64,000 nucleotides of DNA from the NCBI RefSeq assembly GCF_014054725.1, contig NZ_CP059563.1:1267749-1331748 (forward strand), given 5' to 3'. The stretch comes from Conchiformibius steedae. Lineage in GTDB: Bacteria; Pseudomonadota; Gammaproteobacteria; Burkholderiales; Neisseriaceae. The translations under genes and the position numbers were made by a program. Shown one piece after another: positions 38,719 to 46,118 of the stretch (position 1 is the stretch's first letter; each line of letters starts with the position of its first letter). The notes below the pieces were generated by a model that ran no database searches, was not told where the DNA came from, and was given only the letters and a program-made list of their open reading frames with translations.

Positions 38719-40233
38719 TTAAGCAGCCTGAAAGCCGCCATTGTTTAAAAAATCTTGAATAAACGCAATTTTTTCCTGCTCGCTCAACTGATTAAACTGC
38801 TGTTGATAAGCGCGGATGTATTCCAGCAGCGGATAAAATTCCTCTTCCACATCATGACGGTTCAGCTTGCGCGGCAGCGTTGCGCTGTTGCTGCGCCCGA
38901 AAAACTTGGAAATCAGGTAAAACTGCGATTTCAGCTTAAACAACAACTCGTCCGTTTCTGCATCAAATACCATAAAGCCTTCGTGTTTCACGTTTTTTAA
39001 TAAGGTTTTCAGTTCGCCGAAACGTAAATCGCGCAAGGTTTCGGGACGGTGCAAAGGCGTATCGGGGTGCGCCGCGCTAAATTGCGCTGCCAAATCGTCT
39101 AACTCGCTTTCGCACATCATTTTTCCTGTTGCCACTTCAATCGCGCCAATCAGGGTTTCGCCCAAACGTTCGCGGATAATATGCACATCATTTTTATCGG
39201 TAATTTCAAATAAAAACGTGTGGTTGGGATATTGTTTAAACAAGGCTTCGTATTGACGGCAATGTTTTTCGGTCATTTTGGCGAAATCGCTGTCCAGCGA
39301 ACCTGTGGTGGAATACAGCACTTGCCCGTCAAATGCTGCGCCGTGGCTGGGGTGGTGTTCGGGCAGTTGCACAAAGGTGCAGCAGCCGAGAAAACCGTTG
39401 ATTTTGACTACGGCATACACGCGGTGATGATCGTCAATATCCAGCGGATACAGGCTGTTTTTGGCAATACGTTCCGAATAATTAAAGGTTTTTTTAAACG
39501 GGCGCACAATGATTTGATGATGCTTATCCAACACCAGCCCGCGCATTTCCAATAAGGCATCGTCAAAACGGTTTTCGTAAAACACGCTGCGGGCGTATTT
39601 GAGCACGCGTAAATCGGGATGGCGTTTGCTGGTTTTGCAGATGAAATCGCGTTGTCCGAACTGAAAATACTCTGGGGTAACAAAAGTTTGCTGGGCTTCG
39701 TCAAAGGGCAGTTTGCGCTGGCGGAACTGTTCTGCTGCGGCGACGGCGGCTGCCTGTTCCGCGCTGATGGGGCGCACGGCGGGAACGTGGATTTCGTCGC
39801 GCAGGGGGTTGGTGTTGAGCTTTTGATACGCGGCTAAAACGGCGTGTTCGGGTACGCGGTGCAGATTGGGGTAAAAATTGTGCAGGCGGTACACTTCAGT
39901 AGCGAAACCGTGTTTGCGGGCATTTTGCAGCAGGGCAATGCAGGCAGATGATTTTTGATTGGTATTGGAATTAACAATCAAAATATCGGCTTGCGGATTT
40001 TTCTGCCCGTGTTTTAAGGCTGCCTGAAAACGCTTTTGTCCCGCTGCTTGCGCTTGGGCAAGGGCTTCGCTACTGAAACGGTATTCGCCTTGTGCATCGG
40101 TCATCAGCAGGTCGTTTTCAATATGGACGACTTCGCCATTCGGGTAATCGCGTTGGAAAGCGGCAATCTGTTCGGCGGCAAAGGTAGATTTGCCCGAACC
40201 TTGATGTCCGCGAATCAGGATAAATTTTTGCAT
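38719..40233 (-). CDS. Polynucleotide kinase / Rnl1-type RNA ligase fusion
   Basis: A 504-aa two-domain RNA-repair enzyme. Residues 1 to about 170 are a P-loop kinase with Walker A GHQGSGKST (9-17), as in polynucleotide 5'-kinases. Residues about 185-500 are an RNA ligase of the T4 Rnl1 branch: motif I KINGFLG with the AMP-accepting Lys at 277, an upstream RGLVLD and RPFKKTFNYSE block as in Rnl1, motif III FLFEI (E343), motif IV EGFMVF (E418) and motif V FKLKSQFY (K433, K435). Domain order is kinase-ligase. Second gene of the operon; its Shine-Dalgarno AAGGA overlaps the upstream stop codon. Confidence 0.88.
   Translation of the reverse strand: MQKFILIRGHQGSGKSTFAAEQIAAFQRDYPNGEVVHIENDLLMTDAQGEYRFSSEALAQAQAAGQKRFQAALKHGQKNPQADILIVNSNTNQKSSACIALLQNARKHGFATEVYRLHNFYPNLHRVPEHAVLAAYQKLNTNPLRDEIHVPAVRPISAEQAAAVAAAEQFRQRKLPFDEAQQTFVTPEYFQFGQRDFICKTSKRHPDLRVLKYARSVFYENRFDDALLEMRGLVLDKHHQIIVRPFKKTFNYSERIAKNSLYPLDIDDHHRVYAVVKINGFLGCCTFVQLPEHHPSHGAAFDGQVLYSTTGSLDSDFAKMTEKHCRQYEALFKQYPNHTFLFEITDKNDVHIIRERLGETLIGAIEVATGKMMCESELDDLAAQFSAAHPDTPLHRPETLRDLRFGELKTLLKNVKHEGFMVFDAETDELLFKLKSQFYLISKFFGRSNSATLPRKLNRHDVEEEFYPLLEYIRAYQQQFNQLSEQEKIAFIQDFLNNGGFQAA
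40017..40028 (+). repeat. DNA uptake sequence, exact AGGCTGCCTGAA
   Basis: A 12-mer identical to the DUS dialect known from Simonsiella-type Neisseriaceae. It lies inside the kinase-ligase gene, where its complement encodes part of FQAAL. Confidence 0.7.
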
Positions 40234-40242
40234 GGTGTGTCC

Positions 40243-41025
40243 TTAAAAAGTAATTTGGTCAAATACAAAGCCTGCGGCATCGCGCCAGTTTAAAATGGGA
40301 TAATAATATTGATAAGTTTCGTCATCGGGAAAAGGTGTGATTAAAATTTGTTCGGCAAAATGGCGGCGGTGGTCGGGGTGTTCTATCCATTCGCGCATCA
40401 GCTTTTGAAAATCTTGCTCATCTTCAACAAAGGCGTTGTCTATGCCGATGCGCCATCTGTAGCCAAGCATATCGCCTACATAATGCGCGGCGGCAGTGGG
40501 GTTGGGGGTGCGCCGCCAATCTGCCAGCATGGGGCGGATGTCTATGCCGCCTGTGTGAAACATCGCCAAACTCTCAAACAGACTGCCGTGTATCGGTATT
40601 AAATCGTCTTGCCATGGAAAGGTATGCAAACGGCGGCGAAACAGTAAATTGGCGGTATGCTGCACCGCTTCACGCTCGCTGTCGCTGAAATAATCGGGAA
40701 AACAGTCGCGCAGCCGCGATAAAAACAGTTCGGGCGAATGGTGCAGTTCCTCGCCTTGTATCAGCAGCTCAAACCAACGCGGTAGAAAATATTTGATTTC
40801 ATCGGCATAGGTTTTTTTGTCGCTGATGTCACAAGGGGCGTTGTTGTATTCATAAAAATAGTTTGCGCTTAACTGTTTCAGCGGCATACGCATCATTTCG
40901 CGCATCATTTCCTCTGGCATACAACTGGGGCAATCGCAAGCGTGCAGCGGAAAAACAGCACGATAAGATTGGAAAATATCGTATAGCGTGGCAATGGCGC
41001 GGTTTAGGTCGGTTTGGATGCTCAT
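40243..41025 (-). CDS. Unknown protein, first gene of the sigma-54 RNA-repair operon
   Basis: Not recognised. The 260-aa soluble protein has an N-terminal Cys cluster (HACDCPSCMPEE, about 28-39) that could bind zinc, a Met-rich helix after it, and a mostly alpha-helical body rich in Trp, Phe, Arg and His (for example RRRLHTFPWQDDLIPIHGS). No signal peptide or membrane helix. It is the promoter-proximal gene, nine bases before the kinase-ligase gene, and so is likely to work on RNA or with the repair enzymes, but that is inference from position only. Confidence 0.75.
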   Translation of the reverse strand: MSIQTDLNRAIATLYDIFQSYRAVFPLHACDCPSCMPEEMMREMMRMPLKQLSANYFYEYNNAPCDISDKKTYADEIKYFLPRWFELLIQGEELHHSPELFLSRLRDCFPDYFSDSEREAVQHTANLLFRRRLHTFPWQDDLIPIHGSLFESLAMFHTGGIDIRPMLADWRRTPNPTAAAHYVGDMLGYRWRIGIDNAFVEDEQDFQKLMREWIEHPDHRRHFAEQILITPFPDDETYQYYYPILNWRDAAGFVFDQITF

Positions 41026-41100
41026 GGTTCAGTACCGTTTGAAAGTATTGGTTTTCAGGCTGCTTGATACATCAGGGCAAGAATCAACTTGCTGGCTTTA

Positions 41101-41118
41101 ATGCAACATCCGTGCCTA
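41101..41118 (-). promoter_or_regulatory. Sigma-54 promoter of the RNA-repair operon
   Basis: On the minus strand the sequence TAGGCACGGATGTTGCAT matches the sigma-54 consensus TGGCACG-N4-TTGCW: the -24 GG (41116-41115) and -12 GC (41104-41103) are exactly 10 bases apart. It points at the 260-aa gene, with an expected leader of about 65 bases, and the regulator gene alongside is an RtcR-type sigma-54 activator. Confidence 0.82.
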
Positions 41119-41191
41119 TGCTGTTTATTTTGCTGAATAAGTTTTTAATAGATTGAATCAAAATAAAATAAAAATATTTTTCGCCATTTTT

Positions 41192-41203
41192 AGGCTGCCT
41201 GAA
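41192..41203 (+). repeat. DNA uptake sequence, exact AGGCTGCCTGAA
   Basis: Second exact copy of the 12-mer, in the intergenic region between the RNA-repair operon and rtcR. A variant, AAGCAGCCTGAA on the minus strand, is at 41054-41065. Confidence 0.75.
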
Positions 41204-41279
41204 AAAACCAAAAAACGCGCTTGAAAAAGCGGAAACGAGAAAATAAAATCGCCTGATTATTTTTCAGAGTTTGGACGTG

Positions 41280-42896
41280 ATGAACAAACAACGCATCGTT
41301 ATCAGCTTTCTCGGCACGGTTTTAGACAGCACATTCGGGCAAGGGCGCTGGCGCAAATGGCGACCGAATGTCGCCATTCATCAGCAAAACGGTTTGCAGA
41401 TTGACCGTTTGGAATTGTTTTATAGCGAAAAATTCCGCAGCTTGGCACAACAGGTATGCGCCGATATTGCCACCGTGTCGCCGCAAACCACCGTGAATCT
41501 CGTGCCGATGGCATTGGACAATCCGTGGGACTTTAGCGAGGTATATGCCAAGCTGCACGATTGGGCGGCTGCCTATCCCTTTGATACGGAAAAAGAAGAA
41601 TATTGGACGCACATCACCACAGGCACACACGTTGCGCAAATCTGCCTGTTTTTGCTGGTGGAAAGCCGTCAAATCCCCGGTGTGCTGCTGCAAACCGCGC
41701 CGCCGAAATCGCCACGCAATCACGAAGCCCATGATTATGCAGGCAGTTATGAAGTGATTGATTTGGATTTGGCGCGTTATGATGCGTTGGCGGCGCGGCT
41801 GGCGGCAGTGCGCGACAATGCGGTGTTGTATCTGAAAAGCGGCATTGCCACCCGCAATCCCGCGTTTAACCGCATGATTGCCGAAATTGAACAGGTTGCG
41901 CTGCATTCGCCTGCACCGATTTTATTAAGTGGTCCGACTGGGGCAGGTAAATCCATGTTGGCACGGCGGATTTTTGAGCTGAAAAAAGCCCGTCATTTGG
42001 TGTCGGGGCGGTTTGTGGACGTGAATTGCGCCACTTTGCGCGGCGATGCGGCGGCTTCGGCTTTGTTCGGACACAAAAAAGGCGCGTTTACGGGCGCGGC
42101 GGACAAACGCGACGGCTGGCTGAAAAGTGCCGACAAAGGTGTGTTGTTTTTGGATGAAATTGGCGAATTGGGCTTGGACGAACAGGCAATGTTGTTAAAA
42201 GCCATTGAGGAAAAAAGTTTTTACCCACTGGGCAGCGACAGCGAAACCGAAAGCCGTTTTCAGCTGATTGCAGGCACCAACCGCGATTTACGCGCCGAAG
42301 TGCGGGCGGGGCGGTTTCGGGAAGATTTGTTTGCCCGCATCAATATTTGGCATTACGCGCTGCCGCCATTGGCGCAACGGCGTGAAGACATTGAGCCGAA
42401 TTTGGCGCATCAGTTGGCGCTGGTGTCGCAGGAATTGGGTCGCGCCACCCGTTTTAACCGCGAGGCGCAACAGGCGTATTTGGATTTTGCCTTATCGCCG
42501 CAAGCGGTGTGGACGGGTAATTTCCGTGATTTGGCTGCCAGCGTGATGCGTTTGGCAACTTTGGCACCGCAAGGGCGGATTTCGGCGGATTTGGTGGCGG
42601 CGGAAATTGAACGTTTAAAATGGCAATGGCAGGACACGCTTTCAGGCAGCCGTGATGCGGCGCGGCTACCTGAAAAAGTGAACACGGAAGCATTTGATGA
42701 GTTTGATTTGATGCAGTTGCAAAATGTGCTGACGGTGTGCCGTCAATATCCCACGCTGGCGCAGGCGGGGCGGGCGTTGTTTCAAGTGTCGCGGCTAAAA
42801 CGCAGCACGCCCAACGATGGCGACCGTTTACGCAAATATTTGGCGCGTTTTGGGCTGACGTTGGCGGATGTGTCAGAGGGGAAAGAAAATAATTAA
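41280..42896 (+). CDS. rtcR: RtcR-type sigma-54-dependent transcriptional activator
   Basis: A 538-aa regulator with an N-terminal CARF-like RtcR domain (1 to about 185, beginning MNKQRIVISFLGTVLDS), a sigma-54-interacting AAA+ domain (about 190-425) with Walker A GPTGAGKS (218-225), GAFTGA (268-273), which contacts sigma-54, and Walker B VLFLDEIGE, and a C-terminal helix-turn-helix region. RtcR senses RNA with damaged ends and usually activates rtcBA. Here it is divergent from a kinase-ligase-phosphatase operon instead, with a matching sigma-54 promoter between. The ATG at 41280 is preferred over a TTG at 41271. Confidence 0.92.
   Translation: MNKQRIVISFLGTVLDSTFGQGRWRKWRPNVAIHQQNGLQIDRLELFYSEKFRSLAQQVCADIATVSPQTTVNLVPMALDNPWDFSEVYAKLHDWAAAYPFDTEKEEYWTHITTGTHVAQICLFLLVESRQIPGVLLQTAPPKSPRNHEAHDYAGSYEVIDLDLARYDALAARLAAVRDNAVLYLKSGIATRNPAFNRMIAEIEQVALHSPAPILLSGPTGAGKSMLARRIFELKKARHLVSGRFVDVNCATLRGDAAASALFGHKKGAFTGAADKRDGWLKSADKGVLFLDEIGELGLDEQAMLLKAIEEKSFYPLGSDSETESRFQLIAGTNRDLRAEVRAGRFREDLFARINIWHYALPPLAQRREDIEPNLAHQLALVSQELGRATRFNREAQQAYLDFALSPQAVWTGNFRDLAASVMRLATLAPQGRISADLVAAEIERLKWQWQDTLSGSRDAARLPEKVNTEAFDEFDLMQLQNVLTVCRQYPTLAQAGRALFQVSRLKRSTPNDGDRLRKYLARFGLTLADVSEGKENN
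42641..42674. repeat. Inverted pair of DUS-like 12-mers inside rtcR
   Basis: CGGCTGCCTGAA on the minus strand (42641-42652) faces CGGCTACCTGAA on the plus strand (42663-42674), each one or two bases from AGGCTGCCTGAA. They form a hairpin-like pair in the coding region between the AAA+ and HTH domains. Confidence 0.55.
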
Positions 42897-42917
42897 CTAA
42901 ATATCTTGGAAAAATTG

Positions 42918-43643
42918 ATGAATGAAGCAAATCAATTATCTGCATTGCAGATGCTGTTAAATTTCAAGCCATTAAATAAATTTGATTTTAATGATGATGC
43001 TTTAAAAATAAATTTGGATTTATCGGGATTATCCGTTTGTTTGAGTAACGATGCTGCACATGTCAAACCAATAGATATTATTGATAAAACCGTGGGGTAT
43101 CTGGATGTATATGCCACTACCCCGATAATGAGATTTTCTACGCAAACAAAACAGCTTCAATATTTTTTATATACTGAAAATATTGAAAACGTTTATTTCT
43201 TGCAGGCAGATTTCTTGTTGAATAAGAAAATAATTGGCAATTTGTATTTTGACGCTTATCTTGAAGAAGGATCAAGTATAGCCAATTGGGAACTTGCTTA
43301 TATTTTGAAAAATAAAATAGTCTTTATCAGCAATAAAATCCATCCTGTCGGTTTGGAAATGGATAAGGTAGGCATCAGCCCGTCTTTATCCTTTCTACTG
43401 TATCAAGATGCCATGATTGGGTTGGAAATTGATTTTAAAACATACTTTTCAAATAAATGGGATGCGTATGAAGAAATTTTCTTAAGCGATTATTTAACGG
43501 CGGTTTGCAAAGCCAATTGGCTCGCCAAAGAGGATAATGAAAATATAGAGACATTGAAAAGAATTTTAATTGCGTACAAGGGCAATGTTTTTATTTCCGA
43601 TGTAAACACTATCCTAATGGAAATCAAAAGTGATGATAGCTAA
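42918..43643 (+). CDS. Hypothetical AT-rich protein, 241 aa
   Basis: Not recognised. A soluble alpha/beta protein without signal peptide, strongly AT-rich compared with rtcR and aroA on either side and with Asn, Ile, Lys and Leu excess, which suggests recent acquisition. It begins 21 bases after rtcR on the same strand, but the abrupt change in composition argues against an old operon. ATG at 42918 (MNEANQLSALQ) is used; a TTG at 42906 is possible. Confidence 0.65.
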   Translation: MNEANQLSALQMLLNFKPLNKFDFNDDALKINLDLSGLSVCLSNDAAHVKPIDIIDKTVGYLDVYATTPIMRFSTQTKQLQYFLYTENIENVYFLQADFLLNKKIIGNLYFDAYLEEGSSIANWELAYILKNKIVFISNKIHPVGLEMDKVGISPSLSFLLYQDAMIGLEIDFKTYFSNKWDAYEEIFLSDYLTAVCKANWLAKEDNENIETLKRILIAYKGNVFISDVNTILMEIKSDDS

Positions 43644-43815
43644 TCCGCTTTGAGATGGTGACAACATCGGTTCGTATTGCCCGACTGTTGATACCGTGTG
43701 CGACTTGTTTCCTTGTGTGAATAACAATATCAGGAAAAAGACTCGTATGGTTTTATTATAACCTATAGCCTGATTGTGTTATTATTAGGCGAAGTATTTA
43801 AAATTTTGTGGATGA

Positions 43816-44649
43816 ATGATGATGTTAAAACGTATTGGTGCATTTTTGACCGTTTGTTTATTATTGGGAGCGTGTAACGATGCGCCACCAGAGGTCGCCT
43901 CTACGGCTTCGGCTTCAGCTTCAGCGGCACGCCCTGATGATGAGTTTGCGGTGGAACGCCCGCCTGTTAATCCGAAATGGCCCACTTATCTGGTGGGAAC
44001 GGAAACCACCTATGCGCCGTTTGAATTTCGCGACAGCCAAGGCAACCCCGTAGGTTTTGAAATTGACTTGCTTTATGCCATTGCGCAGAATCAACAATTT
44101 AATATTACTATTCTGCCCAATAAACGCAAAGATGCACAACACTATTTGGACACGGGGCGTCATCATATTTGGGTTTCGGCGTTTCAAATCGGTGTGGACA
44201 TTGATGCCGATTACACCGACAGTTTGATGGATTTTTACCGTGTGGTGGCGGTATTGGAACATTCGCCTTTAAAAACTGCGGCAGATTTAAAACAAAAAAT
44301 CATTTCGGTCAATAAAAACAGCAGTCAGGAAACCTTAAACAAAGCTGTTACGCTGACGGGTGCGCCTGATAAAGTGTTGCATAGTGAAACCTTTGTTTTG
44401 GCGATTCATGCGGTGCAGGGAGATAAAGCAGACGGTGTATTGGGTGATGTGAATATGTTACGCGCCTATGATAAAGACCACGCAGAAGTGAAGTTCCGTT
44501 ATATTACCATCAACGACCCTGTGGGACATATTGGTTTTGCGGTGAAAAAAGGCAATAAGGAATTACAGAGAAAATTAAATCAGGGCTTGAGTGCGGTAAA
44601 GGCAAACGGTACATACGATGCTTTGGTAAAAAAGTGGTTTGGTCATTAA
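43816..44649 (+). CDS. Amino-acid ABC transporter solute-binding lipoprotein
   Basis: A 277-aa family 3 periplasmic binding protein anchored as a lipoprotein: signal peptide with lipobox LLLGAC (Cys at about 20), a Ser/Ala/Pro linker (TASASASASAA), then two lobes starting YLVGTETTYAPFEFRD and ending LVKKWFGH, as in polar amino-acid binders. No permease or ATPase gene is adjacent, so it works with a transporter elsewhere or as a sensor. Three ATGs lie at 43816, 43819 and 43822; the first or second is likely. Confidence 0.9.
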   Translation: MMMLKRIGAFLTVCLLLGACNDAPPEVASTASASASAARPDDEFAVERPPVNPKWPTYLVGTETTYAPFEFRDSQGNPVGFEIDLLYAIAQNQQFNITILPNKRKDAQHYLDTGRHHIWVSAFQIGVDIDADYTDSLMDFYRVVAVLEHSPLKTAADLKQKIISVNKNSSQETLNKAVTLTGAPDKVLHSETFVLAIHAVQGDKADGVLGDVNMLRAYDKDHAEVKFRYITINDPVGHIGFAVKKGNKELQRKLNQGLSAVKANGTYDALVKKWFGH

Positions 44650-44672
44650 CAGTTTGAGGTTTTAAATCGTTG

Positions 44673-44701
44673 GGCTGCATGGATTTTCATGCAGCCTTTT
44701 G
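44673..44701 (+). terminator. Terminator after the solute-binding lipoprotein gene
   Basis: Perfect stem ggctgcatg / catgcagcc with a six-base loop and TTTT. Confidence 0.8.
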
Positions 44702-44714
44702 ATTTTTAATTTGC

Positions 44715-46010
44715 TCAAACAGATAGTTGGGCAAAGGTATTAAAGTAGTCGGGAAAGGTTTTGCGGACGCAATCGGGGTCGTTGATGATAACGGGGGTAT
44801 CCAGCAGCGAAACCAGTGAAAAACACATTGCCATGCGGTGGTCGTCGTAGGTGTCGATGCGGGCATCGGGGATTAGGCGTGCGGGTGGGGTAATGTGAAT
44901 GGCATCGGCTTCTTCGCGGACGGTTGCGCCCAGTTTGCGTAATTCGTTTGCCATGGCGGCGATGCGGTCGGTTTCTTTGACACGCCATGAGGCGATATTG
45001 CGGATGCTGCATGTTCCGCCCGTTGCCAGCGCCACTACGGCTAAAGTCATGGCGGCATCGGGAATATGGTTGGCATCAATATCAAACGGCAGTACGGTTT
45101 GCCCTGCAGTGCGGGAAACTTCAATAAAATCATCGCCCCAAACCACGGTTGCGCCGATTTTTTCCAATTCGCGGGCAAAAGCGGTATCGCCTTGAATGGA
45201 TTGTTTGCCCACGCCGCACACGCGCACGGGATTGCCGCCCAACAGCCCTGCTGCGAGAAAATACGATGCGCCCGATGCGTCGCCTTCCACGTTTAACACG
45301 GCGGGTGCGGTATAGCGGGCTTGTGCGGGAATGTGGAAGCGGCGGTACTCTTCGCATGCAATTTCCACACTAAATTGTTTGATTAGATTCAGGGTAATAT
45401 CAATATAGGGGCGCGAAATCAGTTCGCCTTCTACTTCTACGGTGTAGGCTTCGCCCACCAGCGGCAATGCCATCAGCAGCGCGGTTAAAAATTGGCTGGA
45501 CACATTGCCGCGCACGCGAATCAGGCGCGAACCCGAATCGTTGAATGCGCCGATGTGCAGCGGGGGAAAGCCTGTGTTTGCCAAATAATCAATGGACGCG
45601 CCCGCTTGTTGCAGGGCATCTGCCAAATCGCCGATGGGACGTTCGTGCATCCGTGCCACGCCGTGCAGGGTGTAGTCGCCGCCGAGCAGGGCTAATACGG
45701 CGGTTAGCGGGCGGAAGGCTGTGCCTGCGTTGCCGAGAAACAAATCGGCGTGCTGCACGGGAAAACGTCCGCCGCAGCTGTGTACGCGCACGCTGTTTTC
45801 GGCAAGGGTTTCTACTTGAACGCCCAAGCTGTTTAGGGCTTCCAACATGCGTTGGGTGTCGTCTGAATGCAGCAGCGAGCGGATTTCGCAAGGGTTGTGC
45901 GACAGCGCAGCCAGCAGCAAAACGCGGTTGCTGATGCTTTTGGAACCAGGCAGGCGCACGGAAACGGGACGGGAAATGGTGCGGGCAGACAGGTGTAGGG
46001 ATTGGGTCAT
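44715..46010 (-). CDS. aroA: 3-phosphoshikimate 1-carboxyvinyltransferase (EPSP synthase)
   Basis: Shikimate-pathway enzyme joining shikimate 3-phosphate and PEP. The 431-aa product has the signatures [17 protein letters not shown] near the N-terminus, [13 protein letters not shown] (the PEP-binding loop) and [20 protein letters not shown]. Full length, class I type. Confidence 0.96.
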   Translation of the reverse strand: MTQSLHLSARTISRPVSVRLPGSKSISNRVLLLAALSHNPCEIRSLLHSDDTQRMLEALNSLGVQVETLAENSVRVHSCGGRFPVQHADLFLGNAGTAFRPLTAVLALLGGDYTLHGVARMHERPIGDLADALQQAGASIDYLANTGFPPLHIGAFNDSGSRLIRVRGNVSSQFLTALLMALPLVGEAYTVEVEGELISRPYIDITLNLIKQFSVEIACEEYRRFHIPAQARYTAPAVLNVEGDASGASYFLAAGLLGGNPVRVCGVGKQSIQGDTAFARELEKIGATVVWGDDFIEVSRTAGQTVLPFDIDANHIPDAAMTLAVVALATGGTCSIRNIASWRVKETDRIAAMANELRKLGATVREEADAIHITPPARLIPDARIDTYDDHRMAMCFSLVSLLDTPVIINDPDCVRKTFPDYFNTFAQLSV

Positions 46011-46061
46011 GGCGGGAATGGGGGTAAAAAGGGCGATTATAGCGGGTTTGCTGTGGAAACC

Positions 46062-46095
46062 AAAAAAAGCCGTCTGACAGGGGAATCAGACGGCT
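46062..46095 (-). terminator. Terminator after the OPT transporter gene
   Basis: On the minus strand agccgtctga pairs with tcagacggct across an eight-base loop and is followed by seven T. The stem contains GCCGTCTGA, nine of ten bases of the classical Neisseria DUS core. Confidence 0.85.
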
Positions 46096-46118
46096 GGTTT
46101 ATCAACAATCAAGTGGAC

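Noticed and set aside
43900..43930. Repeated GCTTCG/GCTTCA units in the solute-binding lipoprotein linker as a contingency repeat
   Set aside because: Imperfect and short, in frame, and explained by the Ser/Ala linker after the lipidated Cys.
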